A program made the translations under genes and the position numbers. 64,000 bases of DNA from Bacteroidetes bacterium 46-16 (lineage in GTDB: Bacteria; Bacteroidota; Bacteroidia; Chitinophagales; Chitinophagaceae). The DNA lies in NCBI GenBank assembly GCA_001897835.1, contig MKUN01000028.1:62001-126000 (forward strand), written 5' to 3'. Numbering within the stretch: position 1 is the first letter of the stretch; each line of letters opens with the position of its first letter. A model generated the notes under the pieces. The model saw only the letters and a program-made list of their open reading frames with translations. It ran no database searches and was not told the origin of the DNA. Below, piece by piece: positions 44,068 through 52,065 of this stretch.

Positions 44068-45321
44068 ATGGCAAAACAGATGGAAAGAAAATGTTCTTTT
44101 TGCGACCGGGCGGAAAGTGAAGTAAGCATCCTTTTTACCGGAATGAAAGGCAACATTTGCGACCAGTGCATTGAGAATGCCCATTACCTGCTGCAGGATG
44201 CAATGGGTGAGCAAAAGAAGAAAGACAAGGACCAGAAGCCCGGCTTCGACCTTTCGCAGCATAAAGTTTACAAACCCCGCGAAATAAAGCAGTTCCTCGA
44301 CCAGTATGTTATCGGGCAGGATGATGCAAAGAAAGTATTATCGGTGGCAATATATAATCACTACAAAAGGCTGATGATGCCCCCGCAGGATGATGTAGAA
44401 ATAGAAAAATCGAATATCATCATGGTGGGTGAGACCGGTACGGGCAAGACCTTGCTGGCCAAATCAATAGCACGCCTCCTGCAGGTACCCTTTGCCATAG
44501 TGGATGCTACTGTATTTACCGAGGCAGGCTATGTGGGTGAGGATGTGGAGAGCATCCTGTCGCGCCTGCTGCAGGCCAGCAATTTTGATGTGGCTGCCGC
44601 CGAGCGCGGCATCGTGTATATAGACGAGATAGACAAGATAGGCCGCAAAAGCGATAACCCCTCGATCACGCGCGATGTAAGCGGTGAGGGCGTACAGCAG
44701 GCCATGCTGAAACTGCTGGAAGGTGCTGAAGTGCTGGTGCCCCCGCAGGGCGGCCGTAAACACCCGGAGCAGAAGATGGTGAAGGTGAATACGCAGAACA
44801 TACTCTTTATTTGCGGCGGCGCTTTCGAGGGCATCGATAAAATGATCGCCCGCAGGGTGCAGACAGCGGCTATAGGCTACAATGCTATAAAAGTGAGCAA
44901 AGACCTGGACAGGGCCAACCTGCTGCAATACGTGAATGCACAAGATCTGCGCAGCTTCGGCCTGATACCCGAACTGCTGGGCCGCCTGCCCATCATCACT
45001 TACCTGAACCCGCTGGACCCCGATGTGCTGAAACGCATCCTTACCGAGCCGAAGAACGCACTCATCAAGCAGTATACCAAGCTGTTCGAGTATGAGAATG
45101 TGGCACTGGAGGTAGAAGATGCCGCACTGGATTACATGGTGAGCAAAGCCGTGGAGTATAAGCTGGGCGGCCGCGGGCTGCGGGCCATTTGCGAGATGAT
45201 ACTTACCGATGCCATGTTCGACCTGCCATCGGAAAAACACGATGGCAAATTGCTGATAACCGAAGCCTATGCACACCAGATGCTGGAGCATGCAAAACTT
45301 GGCTTGTCCAACGCGGCTTAA
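44068..45321 (+). CDS. clpX: ATP-dependent Clp protease ATP-binding subunit ClpX
   Basis: 417 residues. N-terminal zinc-binding domain [11 protein letters not shown] and CDQC (Cys pairs), then the AAA+ domain with Walker [14 protein letters not shown], Walker [10 protein letters not shown], and the pore loop GYVG in [12 protein letters not shown]. It unfolds proteins for ClpP. clpP is not adjacent in this window. The small 67-aa gene follows 25 bases on. Confidence 0.97.
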   Translation: MAKQMERKCSFCDRAESEVSILFTGMKGNICDQCIENAHYLLQDAMGEQKKKDKDQKPGFDLSQHKVYKPREIKQFLDQYVIGQDDAKKVLSVAIYNHYKRLMMPPQDDVEIEKSNIIMVGETGTGKTLLAKSIARLLQVPFAIVDATVFTEAGYVGEDVESILSRLLQASNFDVAAAERGIVYIDEIDKIGRKSDNPSITRDVSGEGVQQAMLKLLEGAEVLVPPQGGRKHPEQKMVKVNTQNILFICGGAFEGIDKMIARRVQTAAIGYNAIKVSKDLDRANLLQYVNAQDLRSFGLIPELLGRLPIITYLNPLDPDVLKRILTEPKNALIKQYTKLFEYENVALEVEDAALDYMVSKAVEYKLGGRGLRAICEMILTDAMFDLPSEKHDGKLLITEAYAHQMLEHAKLGLSNAA

Positions 45322-45346
45322 TTTTTTTAACCATAATAAAACTTAT

Positions 45347-45550
45347 ATGCAGGAACTGATCGACCACCTGAAAGAAAAGGCCGGGATAACCGAAGAACAG
45401 GCTACCAAAGCCGTACATGCCATTAAAGACTATTTTTCTGAAAAGATACCCATGCTGGGCGGCATGCTAGAGAACCTGGCGGGCAATATCTCTAAAGAAG
45501 GCCATAACCTGGGTGATATGCTCGGCGGTATGCTGGGTAAAAAAGACTAA
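45347..45550 (+). CDS. Small DUF2267/DUF937-like protein, 67 aa
   Basis: MQELIDHLKEKAGITEEQATKAVHAIKDYF then a Gly-Met-rich tail MLGGMLENLAG and LGDMLGGMLGKKD. Bacterial homologues with this layout (helical pair followed by glycine-rich tail) are small DUF2267/DUF2780-like proteins of unknown role. It lies 25 bases after clpX on the same strand and ends in a strong terminator, so it may be read in the same operon. Confidence 0.75.
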   Translation: MQELIDHLKEKAGITEEQATKAVHAIKDYFSEKIPMLGGMLENLAGNISKEGHNLGDMLGGMLGKKD

Positions 45551-45567
45551 GCGACTTTACGAAAACG

Positions 45568-45613
45568 CTAAATAAGAATGTCCCGCATGATCATGCGGGA
45601 CATTCTTATTTAG
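45568..45613. terminator. 46-bp perfect palindrome acting as bidirectional terminator
   Basis: 23-bp arms with no mismatch (centre TGATCA at 45588-45593; GC core TCCCGCATGA). It lies between the convergent 67-aa gene and the methyltransferase remnant gene, whose stop codon falls in the right arm. T-runs are modest. Confidence 0.85.
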
Positions 45614-46013
45614 CAGAGGCTGCTTTCAGTATGAAGTGTTGTTTTTCTTTGAACTCGTCTTTGAAGAGCAGCAGGCCAGCCTGGTAGAGGTCTATGCTCA
45701 GCCTCACCTTTTTGTCGGCCACCAGTTCATTCCAGTATTGTGTATGCAGGGGGCTTTTATGAATACCAGGTACCAGTAGTATACTGTTCGCATCTCGCAT
45801 CCCTTCCAGCCTTGCTTTCCAATCCCTGGCATTATTTCCGCCCGATATCGTTTCCATGCCGAGGCAGCTTTTCAGCCTCTCTTCAAGAGGGGTATTACTT
45901 TTCTTGCGGAGCACATTTTCTACCAGTGCGTAAACGAAGGGCGAGTGAACGCCATGTCTTGTTTTAGCCTTCAGCCTGTATTTGATATACTCGGTAAGGG
46001 CATGCAGGCTCAC
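45606..46013 (-). CDS. Shrunken class I SAM-methyltransferase homologue, 135 aa
   Basis: The N-terminus (about 1-40: EYIKYRLKAKTRHGVHSPFVYALVENVL) and the C-terminus (about 100-132: VRLSIDLYQAGLLLFKDEFKEKQHF) match the two ends of the Bacteroidetes class I SAM-dependent methyltransferase with HSPFVY motif, which is about 240 residues long. The SAM-binding Rossmann core between them is reduced to about 55 residues, with no DLGAG-type loop. It cannot bind SAM in the normal way. It overlaps folA by 4 bases, so it is expressed with thyA-folA. Role unknown: either a relic or a reused dimer part. Confidence 0.78.
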   Translation of the reverse strand: MSLHALTEYIKYRLKAKTRHGVHSPFVYALVENVLRKKSNTPLEERLKSCLGMETISGGNNARDWKARLEGMRDANSILLVPGIHKSPLHTQYWNELVADKKVRLSIDLYQAGLLLFKDEFKEKQHFILKAASAK

Positions 46014-46513
46014 AGGTCGATATGTTCAAATTTTTGGAAAGTGAAGGCATACTTATTGGCCTCATCAGCTTCATGTTTTTCCTCCCATACCAGTTTCCAG
46101 TGACTATGGTCTATTTCCGGGAACCAGGCATCTGCCCCGTAAACAGTAGTATGCACCCTTGTTATGTACAGTCTGTCTATCAGTGGTACTGCTTCTTCAA
46201 ATATTTTCCCGCCGCCTATTACAAAGGCTTCGTCGGTGTCTTCCTGCTGCATGCGTTCCATGCCTTTATCGAGGCTATCATAGAGCAATACACCTTCGGG
46301 TAATTGCAGGTCTTTTTGCCGGGAGATCACAATATTCAGCCTGCCGGGTAATGGTTTGCCCAGCGATTCGAATGTCTTCCTGCCCATCAGCACAGGTTTG
46401 CCCATTGTCGTCCGTTTGAAGAACTTCAGGTCTTCAGGCAAGTACCAGGGCAGCCCATTTTGCTTTCCAATGGCATTATCTTCGGCGGCGGCTACAATGG
46501 CAGAAAGTATCAT
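46010..46513 (-). CDS. folA: Dihydrofolate reductase
   Basis: 167 residues. NADPH-dependent reduction of dihydrofolate to tetrahydrofolate. MILSAIVAAAEDNAIGKQNGLPWYLPEDLKFFKRTT has the substrate Asp/Glu site and the WYLPED motif, and GKPVLMGRKTFESLGKPLPGRLN is diagnostic. It lies 46 bases downstream of thyA, which makes the dihydrofolate it recycles. Confidence 0.96.
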   Translation of the reverse strand: MILSAIVAAAEDNAIGKQNGLPWYLPEDLKFFKRTTMGKPVLMGRKTFESLGKPLPGRLNIVISRQKDLQLPEGVLLYDSLDKGMERMQQEDTDEAFVIGGGKIFEEAVPLIDRLYITRVHTTVYGADAWFPEIDHSHWKLVWEEKHEADEANKYAFTFQKFEHIDL

Positions 46514-46516
46514 ATT

Positions 46517-46547
46517 AATTCAAAAGTAAAAATTCAAAGATCAAAAT
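46517..46547. repeat. AAAAGTAAAAATTCAAA dispersed repeat
   Basis: AATTCAAAAGTAAAAATTCA and its continuation share the word CAAAAGTAAAAATTCAAA with the repeat at 19836. It fills the 46 bases between thyA and folA. Confidence 0.55.
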
Positions 46548-46559
46548 AGTGTGCAATAC

Positions 46560-47354
46560 TCAGACCGCTACCGGTGCTTTAATGGCCGGGTGGTGCTGGT
46601 AATGCTCGAGGCTAAAATCTTCGTATGTAAAATCAAACAGGTCTTTAACATTAGGGTTTAGCCTCATTTGCGGCAGGGGGTAGGGTTCGCGGGTCAGTTG
46701 CAGTTTCGCCTGCTCCACATGGTTGTTATACAGGTGCACATCGCCAAAGGTATGGATAAAATCGCCCGCCTGCAGGCCGCAAACCTGTGCCATCATCATG
46801 GTAAGCAGCGCATAGGATGCTATGTTGAAAGGCACCCCGAGAAATACATCGGCACTGCGCTGGTATAGCTGGCAACTGAGTTTGCCATCCGCCACGTAAA
46901 ACTGGAATAGTGCATGGCAGGGGCTAAGCGCCATCTTGGGCAGGTCGGCCACGTTCCATGCGTTCACGATCATGCGTCTGCTGTCCGGGTTGGTCTTTAA
47001 TTGCTGCAACACATCTTTTACCTGGTCGTATGTTTTGCCATCTGCACCGGTCCAGCTACGCCACTGGTGGCCGTAAACCGGCCCCAGGTCACCCTGCTCA
47101 TTGGCCCATTCATCCCATATGCTCACACCATGTTCCTTCAGGTAAGCAGTATTGGTATCTCCTTTAAGGAACCAGAGCAGTTCATAAATAATGGATTTTA
47201 AATGCAGTTTTTTGGTGGTCACCAGGGGGAAGCCCGCCTGCAGGTCGAAGCGCATCTGGTACCCAAATACGCTGGTTGTGCCTGTACCGGTACGGTCGCT
47301 TTTGGCTGTGCCCGTATCCATTATGTGCCTGAGTAAGTTTAGATATTGCTGCAT
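46560..47354 (-). CDS. thyA: Thymidylate synthase
   Basis: 264 residues, equal to E. coli ThyA. Makes dTMP from dUMP using methylene-tetrahydrofolate. Catalytic Cys is in [12 protein letters not shown], with [19 protein letters not shown] the dUMP-site region. ATG 47354 is the family N-terminus (MQQYLNLL); the frame is open 38 codons further up but gives no family match. Operon with folA and the methyltransferase remnant. Confidence 0.97.
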   Translation of the reverse strand: MQQYLNLLRHIMDTGTAKSDRTGTGTTSVFGYQMRFDLQAGFPLVTTKKLHLKSIIYELLWFLKGDTNTAYLKEHGVSIWDEWANEQGDLGPVYGHQWRSWTGADGKTYDQVKDVLQQLKTNPDSRRMIVNAWNVADLPKMALSPCHALFQFYVADGKLSCQLYQRSADVFLGVPFNIASYALLTMMMAQVCGLQAGDFIHTFGDVHLYNNHVEQAKLQLTREPYPLPQMRLNPNVKDLFDFTYEDFSLEHYQHHPAIKAPVAV

Positions 47355-47470
47355 TGGTACAAAGGTACTATAAAGCGCTTTTACAAAACAGCGGCCGGCC
47401 GCTATGGGGATAATGCGTGAATAGTTTACAAAAATGAACGTATTTTGCGGCTTTAACATTACCCGCAAGC

Positions 47471-48187
47471 ATGAACGGCAAGTTGTCTATAGTGATCCCG
47501 GCCTATAACGAAGGCGCTACCATACACCACATACTTGATAAAGTAAAGGCTGTGGCGCTCACCGGGGCTATGGAAAAGGAAGTGATCATCGTGAATGACT
47601 GCTCTAAAGACAATACCGAAGAGGCCATACTTGCTTACAAAGACGCTAACCCCGAATTGCCCATCACCTATCACAAACATGAGGTGAACCAGGGTAAGGG
47701 CGCGGCATTACATACGGGAATACGCATCGCCACAGGCGACTATGTGATCATACAGGATGCCGACCTTGAATATGACCCCGAAGAATATAATATCCTGCTA
47801 AAACCTATGCTGGATGGCTTTGCTGACGTGGTCTATGGTTCCCGCTTTATGGGTGGCAACCCCCATCGTATCTTGTTCTTTTGGCACTCGATAGGCAACA
47901 GGTGGCTTACCACGGCCTCCAATATGTTCACCAACCTGAACCTGACCGACATGGAAACCTGTTATAAACTCTTTAGGCGGGAAATAATACAGGGCATCAG
48001 GCTCCAAGAGAAACGCTTTGGTTTTGAGCCGGAAGTGACCGCTAAGCTTTCACGGGTGCCCAAAATACGTATATACGAGGTAGGGATCTCCTATTATGGC
48101 CGCACCTATGAGGAGGGCAAGAAGATAGGCTGGAAGGATGCGTTCAGGGCCCTGTATTGTATCATAAAGTACAACCTATTCAAATAA
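47471..48187 (+). CDS. Family 2 glycosyltransferase (dolichol-phosphate-mannose-synthase-like)
   Basis: 238 residues, GT-A fold, cytoplasmic side of the inner membrane. [11 protein letters not shown] and the [13 protein letters not shown] strand lead to the metal DxD motif QDADLEYD. The [11 protein letters not shown] and [11 protein letters not shown] segments are those of dolichyl/undecaprenyl-phosphate sugar synthases. It lacks the C-terminal membrane helices some members have. It likely loads a sugar onto polyprenyl phosphate. Confidence 0.9.
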   Translation: MNGKLSIVIPAYNEGATIHHILDKVKAVALTGAMEKEVIIVNDCSKDNTEEAILAYKDANPELPITYHKHEVNQGKGAALHTGIRIATGDYVIIQDADLEYDPEEYNILLKPMLDGFADVVYGSRFMGGNPHRILFFWHSIGNRWLTTASNMFTNLNLTDMETCYKLFRREIIQGIRLQEKRFGFEPEVTAKLSRVPKIRIYEVGISYYGRTYEEGKKIGWKDAFRALYCIIKYNLFK

Positions 48188-48231
48188 GCGGGATCGCCCC
48201 GCTCTATTCTAAATTATAAAATTGCATTGTC

Positions 48232-48744
48232 ATGCCAGTGATATTACCTGTTAAAGGCACCATGCCGCAAATACCGGAAGATTGTTTCGTAGCGCCCAAT
48301 GCCACAATAGTAGGCGATGTGGTGATGGGTAATGAATGCAGCATATGGTTCAATGCAGTGGTGCGCGGCGATGTGAACAGCATCCGCATGGGCAATAAGG
48401 TAAATGTGCAGGATGGGGCATGCATACACTGTACCTACCAGAAAACACAAACCGTTATAGGTGATAATGTGTCCATAGGGCATAATGCCATAGTGCATGG
48501 CTGCACAGTGGAGGATAATGTATTGATAGGCATGGGGGCCATAGTGATGGACCGGTCGAGAATAGGCCGGAACAGCATAATTGCAGCAGGAGCTGTGGTG
48601 CTGGAGGATACCGATGTGCCGCCCGGAAGCATATTTGCCGGTGTGCCGGCCAAAAAGGTGAAGGATATAAGCCAGGAGCTTTTGAGCGGTGAGGTAGAGC
48701 GTATAGCCAATAACTACCTGATGTATAGCAGCTGGTTCAAATAA
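48232..48744 (+). CDS. Gamma-carbonic-anhydrase-family protein
   Basis: 170 residues of left-handed beta helix (hexapeptide repeats, about residues 18-140) and a C-terminal helix. The zinc-ligand histidines appear in CIHCTYQ and GHNAIVHGC. WFNAVVRGDVNSIRMGNKVNVQDG and GAIVMD are typical of the CamH/YrdA family. Whether it works as a carbonic anhydrase is not sure from sequence. It may be co-transcribed with the GT2 gene 44 bases upstream. Confidence 0.87.
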   Translation: MPVILPVKGTMPQIPEDCFVAPNATIVGDVVMGNECSIWFNAVVRGDVNSIRMGNKVNVQDGACIHCTYQKTQTVIGDNVSIGHNAIVHGCTVEDNVLIGMGAIVMDRSRIGRNSIIAAGAVVLEDTDVPPGSIFAGVPAKKVKDISQELLSGEVERIANNYLMYSSWFK

Positions 48745-48836
48745 TTTCCGGGTGGCAATATTCCGCTCTTTTTAGCGTTTCTTTTCCAGCCGGTATAGTA
48801 TTCGGCTGATCTCAGACAACAAAACCGATAAATTTT

Positions 48837-49466
48837 ATGAAAAGAATGTTCATCACTATAGCAGCCGTATGCGCTGTTACAGGCACTTTTGCACAAAAAA
48901 ACTCCATTTTACTTTACGGCCGTGCCGGCATCAGCGCCACAAAAAGCGAAGATTCCTCAGGGAATAAAAGCACGCAAACACAGGCCACACTTGCTCCTGC
49001 CATAGGTTATTGGTTTACCGATAATGTTGCTGCGGGCCTGCTCTTCAGCCTGGGGTACCAAAAGCTGAAAACGAATTATGTGCCGAAGTCTGTTACCGTC
49101 GCTGATTACAAGGGTTATGAATTTGGCGCCTTTGTAAGATACCGGCGGGCGATCAATGACCTTTTCTTTGTGCATGCCGACCTGTATGGCGTATACGGCA
49201 CCGGCACTAGCACGGTTAATGATACACTGAAGATAAAAGGGGACAGGGTGTTTACTGTTGCAGTACTGCCTGCATTGGGTATTAATATAACGCGGACCAG
49301 TGCGGTTACACTGGCCCTGGGCTCTGTATATTACACAATGGAGCATAACCCGGTAAACAAGGCGAAAACTTCAGGCTTTCGCATGGATTTCGGCCAGTTG
49401 CTGAGTATAGGCTTCCAGAAAAACTTCCCCTTAAAGAGGCACAGAACTGCCATACAAGAGCCATAA
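48837..49466 (+). CDS. Outer-membrane beta-barrel protein, 209 aa
   Basis: Signal peptide (1-19) followed by the mature start QKNSILLYGRAGISATK and eight or so amphipathic strands ending FPLKRHRTAIQEP. This is the small PorT/OMP_b-brl type of outer-membrane barrel. Its mature start is very similar to that of the 49759 protein (QRNSVLMYGNAGVAT), so the two are tandem paralogues. Function unknown. Confidence 0.85.
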   Translation: MKRMFITIAAVCAVTGTFAQKNSILLYGRAGISATKSEDSSGNKSTQTQATLAPAIGYWFTDNVAAGLLFSLGYQKLKTNYVPKSVTVADYKGYEFGAFVRYRRAINDLFFVHADLYGVYGTGTSTVNDTLKIKGDRVFTVAVLPALGINITRTSAVTLALGSVYYTMEHNPVNKAKTSGFRMDFGQLLSIGFQKNFPLKRHRTAIQEP

Positions 49467-49726
49467 TAAAAAAAATCTGCAAAAATCATAGTTTTCAAGG
49501 CGTAAAGAGGCAAAAAGGAGGTTTTTTAAAAAATTTTTTGAAAATCGCTTTGATTAGTAATTTTTTGTTCTTTTATTTGTGCTTGCAGCGACTGATAGAC
49601 GGTCCACGTAAACACCAGTGCAGAGAGGAAAACCGGCAAAAATATAGCAGGTTCGCGGATGGAAAGACAAGTTTGACAAAGATCACAGGTGCTGCAAAAA
49701 CAGTAGTATTTTTTAACAATAACTAA

Positions 49727-49734
49727 TATATTTG
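49727..49734 (+). promoter_or_regulatory. -7 box before the second barrel gene
   Basis: TATATTTG, 24 bases before ATG 49759. The 292-base gap 49467-49758 that holds it shows nothing else supported; an AT-rich stretch with a possible minor promoter lies at 49549-49580. Confidence 0.5.
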
Positions 49735-49758
49735 CTCCAAATCAAACACACAATCTAT

Positions 49759-50532
49759 ATGAAAAAATTGATCCTTGCTCTGTTGGCTGTAGGTAGCATA
49801 GGTACAGCTAATGCTCAAAGAAATTCCGTTTTAATGTATGGAAACGCCGGCGTTGCTACGGATAATGTAGATTACGGTCCTTATAACTTAAGAACCACTA
49901 CATGGGGTATCAACCCAGGCGTAGGTTACCAGGTAACAAATCACCTGACTTTAGGTCTCGAAGGTGGTTTCAATCAGACAAGAACTCCCATTACTGGCGC
50001 TACTATCACCGGTGACAATACACTGGCTGGTGTATGGTACACTCAGGTAAATAACGATTGGGGTATAGCACCTTTCCTGCGTGTTACACACTATCTTGGT
50101 AATATATTCTACTTCTACAACCAGTTAAGCCTCGGTTATGTAGCAGGTACATACGAATATGAAGGTCTTTCTCCAAGGGCATTCTACAACGGCCTCCAGA
50201 CTTACTGGTATCCTGCAATAGGTGCTTTCGTAGGCAAAGGCTTCGCACTTAACTTCAACATCGGTGGTATCTATTATCGTTACACGAACACTGATCAGGG
50301 TATCCCCGGTTCTATCAACATAGACCACAATACCTTCGCTATCGGTTTCGGTCACCAGATCAACATCGGTATCTCTCGTAACATCGGTTGCGGCAGCATG
50401 CACCGCTATCATGGGCATCATGAGCCGGGTGATGATACTCGCCACATGAACATGAGCGATGATGATGATGATGATGCACCAGCACCAAAAGCACACAAAG
50501 CTAAGAAAATGAGGAGCGACGATGACGAATAG
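49759..50532 (+). CDS. Outer-membrane beta-barrel protein with His/Asp-rich tail
   Basis: 257 residues. Signal peptide (1-19), OMP_b-brl type barrel (to about residue 213) and then a disordered tail of about 40 residues: HRYHGHHEPGDD, SDDDDDDAPAPKAHKAKKM and RSDDDE. The tail, rich in His and Asp, is not part of the barrel and could bind metal or lie outside or in the periplasm. Paralogue of the 48837 barrel. Start at ATG 49759, after the -7 box. Confidence 0.86.
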   Translation: MKKLILALLAVGSIGTANAQRNSVLMYGNAGVATDNVDYGPYNLRTTTWGINPGVGYQVTNHLTLGLEGGFNQTRTPITGATITGDNTLAGVWYTQVNNDWGIAPFLRVTHYLGNIFYFYNQLSLGYVAGTYEYEGLSPRAFYNGLQTYWYPAIGAFVGKGFALNFNIGGIYYRYTNTDQGIPGSINIDHNTFAIGFGHQINIGISRNIGCGSMHRYHGHHEPGDDTRHMNMSDDDDDDAPAPKAHKAKKMRSDDDE

Positions 50533-50556
50533 TCATTAAGCTACAATCAAATATTT

Positions 50557-50586
50557 AAGCCCCGCATTTGCGGGGCTTATTTTTTA
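50557..50586. terminator. Intrinsic terminator
   Basis: AAGCCCCGC (50557-50565) with GCGGGGCTT (50570-50578), 4-base loop, T-run. It ends the second barrel gene; the convergent gene at 50626 lies beyond it. Confidence 0.85.
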
Positions 50587-50625
50587 TCTGTACCTGCTGG
50601 CTGACTGCCCTGGTTTAATAGCGGA

Positions 50626-51873
50626 TCAATATGGCGATTGTACGAACAATTGGCGGGTACTGCTATTGACTTCGTCCTGCCAGAGATAATAAATGTCGCC
50701 ATTATGCACCTTTACCTTTTCTGCGAATGGTTTGCGGAGCGTGATGGTATTCTTCTGCTTTTCGCCTGAATGGATGTCCAGCTCTTCAAGTGTTTGGGCG
50801 GCCATATCATATAAGTAGAACCTTTTGGTTACCAGGTCTTCTATAATGCCAACCCGGAAGGTCTTGCCGGGATCGAATTTTATACCGGTCTGTTCCAGTG
50901 CGGTATGCACGGGTACGAAATAATTTATCCGCCCCTTATTGAAGTCGAAGATCACCAGGCTATCGGATGTACGGAATATAGGCAGGCCCAGGCTGCGGTA
51001 AGAGATGTCATTCCTTAAACGCCGCATTCCATCCAGCATTGCAGCCCCGCGGAAATCGCCAAATTGCAGCATACTCATTATTTCCTGCATCTCCTCTGCA
51101 TTGCCTTTTGCATCGGCCGGCTGCTCTATTTTATAAAATGGCGTAGCAATACTGTCCTGCAGTTGCCATGAGCTATATACAGAGCTGAATGTTTCTTTGT
51201 TGGTATAACGGTAATAGTATGTATCCTTTATTTTCTGTTCACATTGGCTAAGTAGCGGCAATATTTTACTGTCCATAGCCCGTCCCAGCGCAATAGATCT
51301 TCCAGTGATATCAATAGGATATAACTTATCGGTGCAAACGCAGTAATAATGGCCGGTGCAGCTTTTGAACAAGGCAACAGGCTCATCGGGAAATTTCTTC
51401 AAGGCCAGCGTATCGCCGGCATTATTCAGCAGGAAGAGCTTGGCTTTTCGGCCATTGTTGCCACTATAGGAAGCTACCAGTATATCATCGCCCACAAAGT
51501 CATAGTCCACTACATATTCCATTGCTGAATGCAGTATGCGACGTACTTTCCTGTTATTGATATACACGTCCTGCAAAGCCATAGATAGTGGTGTTATTCG
51601 TATAACAGCACTGCCGGTATTCCTCAAAGTGTCGGGCTTATATCCCTGGCGTACAGCAATGAAATATTTTGCTGGCGGAGCTATACTTACAAAGCCGTCC
51701 TTATCCGAATTAGCGATCTCTTTACCATCAGGAGCTATTATGGAAACAGAGTTGACCGGCGTGTTGCTATTGCCGTCGATGAACTGTAGCCTGATACGTT
51801 GCTGGGCCCGTAAGCTGAACGCGTGGCACAGCAGGCAGCCTAAAAGAATGCTGTATAAGGATAGTTTTTTCAT
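50626..51873 (-). CDS. Exported protein with carboxypeptidase-regulatory-like domain, 415 aa
   Basis: Signal peptide (1-23) then a carboxypeptidase-regulatory-like domain (about 28-100: RLQFIDGNSNTPVNSVSII and FVSIAPPAKYFIAVRQGY). The rest (about 110-415) has beta-propeller-like strands without a WD motif; VGDDILVASYSGNNGRKAKLFLLN is typical. No catalytic site visible. Bacteroidetes genomes have many such proteins near the surface; role unknown. Confidence 0.75.
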   Translation of the reverse strand: MKKLSLYSILLGCLLCHAFSLRAQQRIRLQFIDGNSNTPVNSVSIIAPDGKEIANSDKDGFVSIAPPAKYFIAVRQGYKPDTLRNTGSAVIRITPLSMALQDVYINNRKVRRILHSAMEYVVDYDFVGDDILVASYSGNNGRKAKLFLLNNAGDTLALKKFPDEPVALFKSCTGHYYCVCTDKLYPIDITGRSIALGRAMDSKILPLLSQCEQKIKDTYYYRYTNKETFSSVYSSWQLQDSIATPFYKIEQPADAKGNAEEMQEIMSMLQFGDFRGAAMLDGMRRLRNDISYRSLGLPIFRTSDSLVIFDFNKGRINYFVPVHTALEQTGIKFDPGKTFRVGIIEDLVTKRFYLYDMAAQTLEELDIHSGEKQKNTITLRKPFAEKVKVHNGDIYYLWQDEVNSSTRQLFVQSPY

Positions 51874-51972
51874 AAACAGGTAACTGATATAAATTTAAAT
51901 AAAATAGCAGGCAGCCAGCGTAAAATTACTGTCAAAGGATTGTAAATATTACAAGCTTTCTTTACCTTTTCG

Positions 51973-51980
51973 TACCTTTG
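51973..51980 (+). promoter_or_regulatory. -7 box of icmF
   Basis: TACCTTTG, about 86 bases before the icmF ATG. A partial match to -7 also occurs nearby at 51963. Confidence 0.5.
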
Positions 51981-52065
51981 CAGTCCGGTAGGCCATAGCA
52001 TTCACCGCTGTTATACAAGCATATGGCACTAATATGGCCGGGTGAAAAAATCGTCTTAATAAATT

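Noticed and set aside
44464-45291. Long minus-strand open frame opposite clpX (about 275 aa)
   Set aside because: Antisense of a highly conserved gene with strong codon bias; no family.
49538-49726. 62-aa frame between the two barrel genes
   Set aside because: No promoter or family, low-quality composition.
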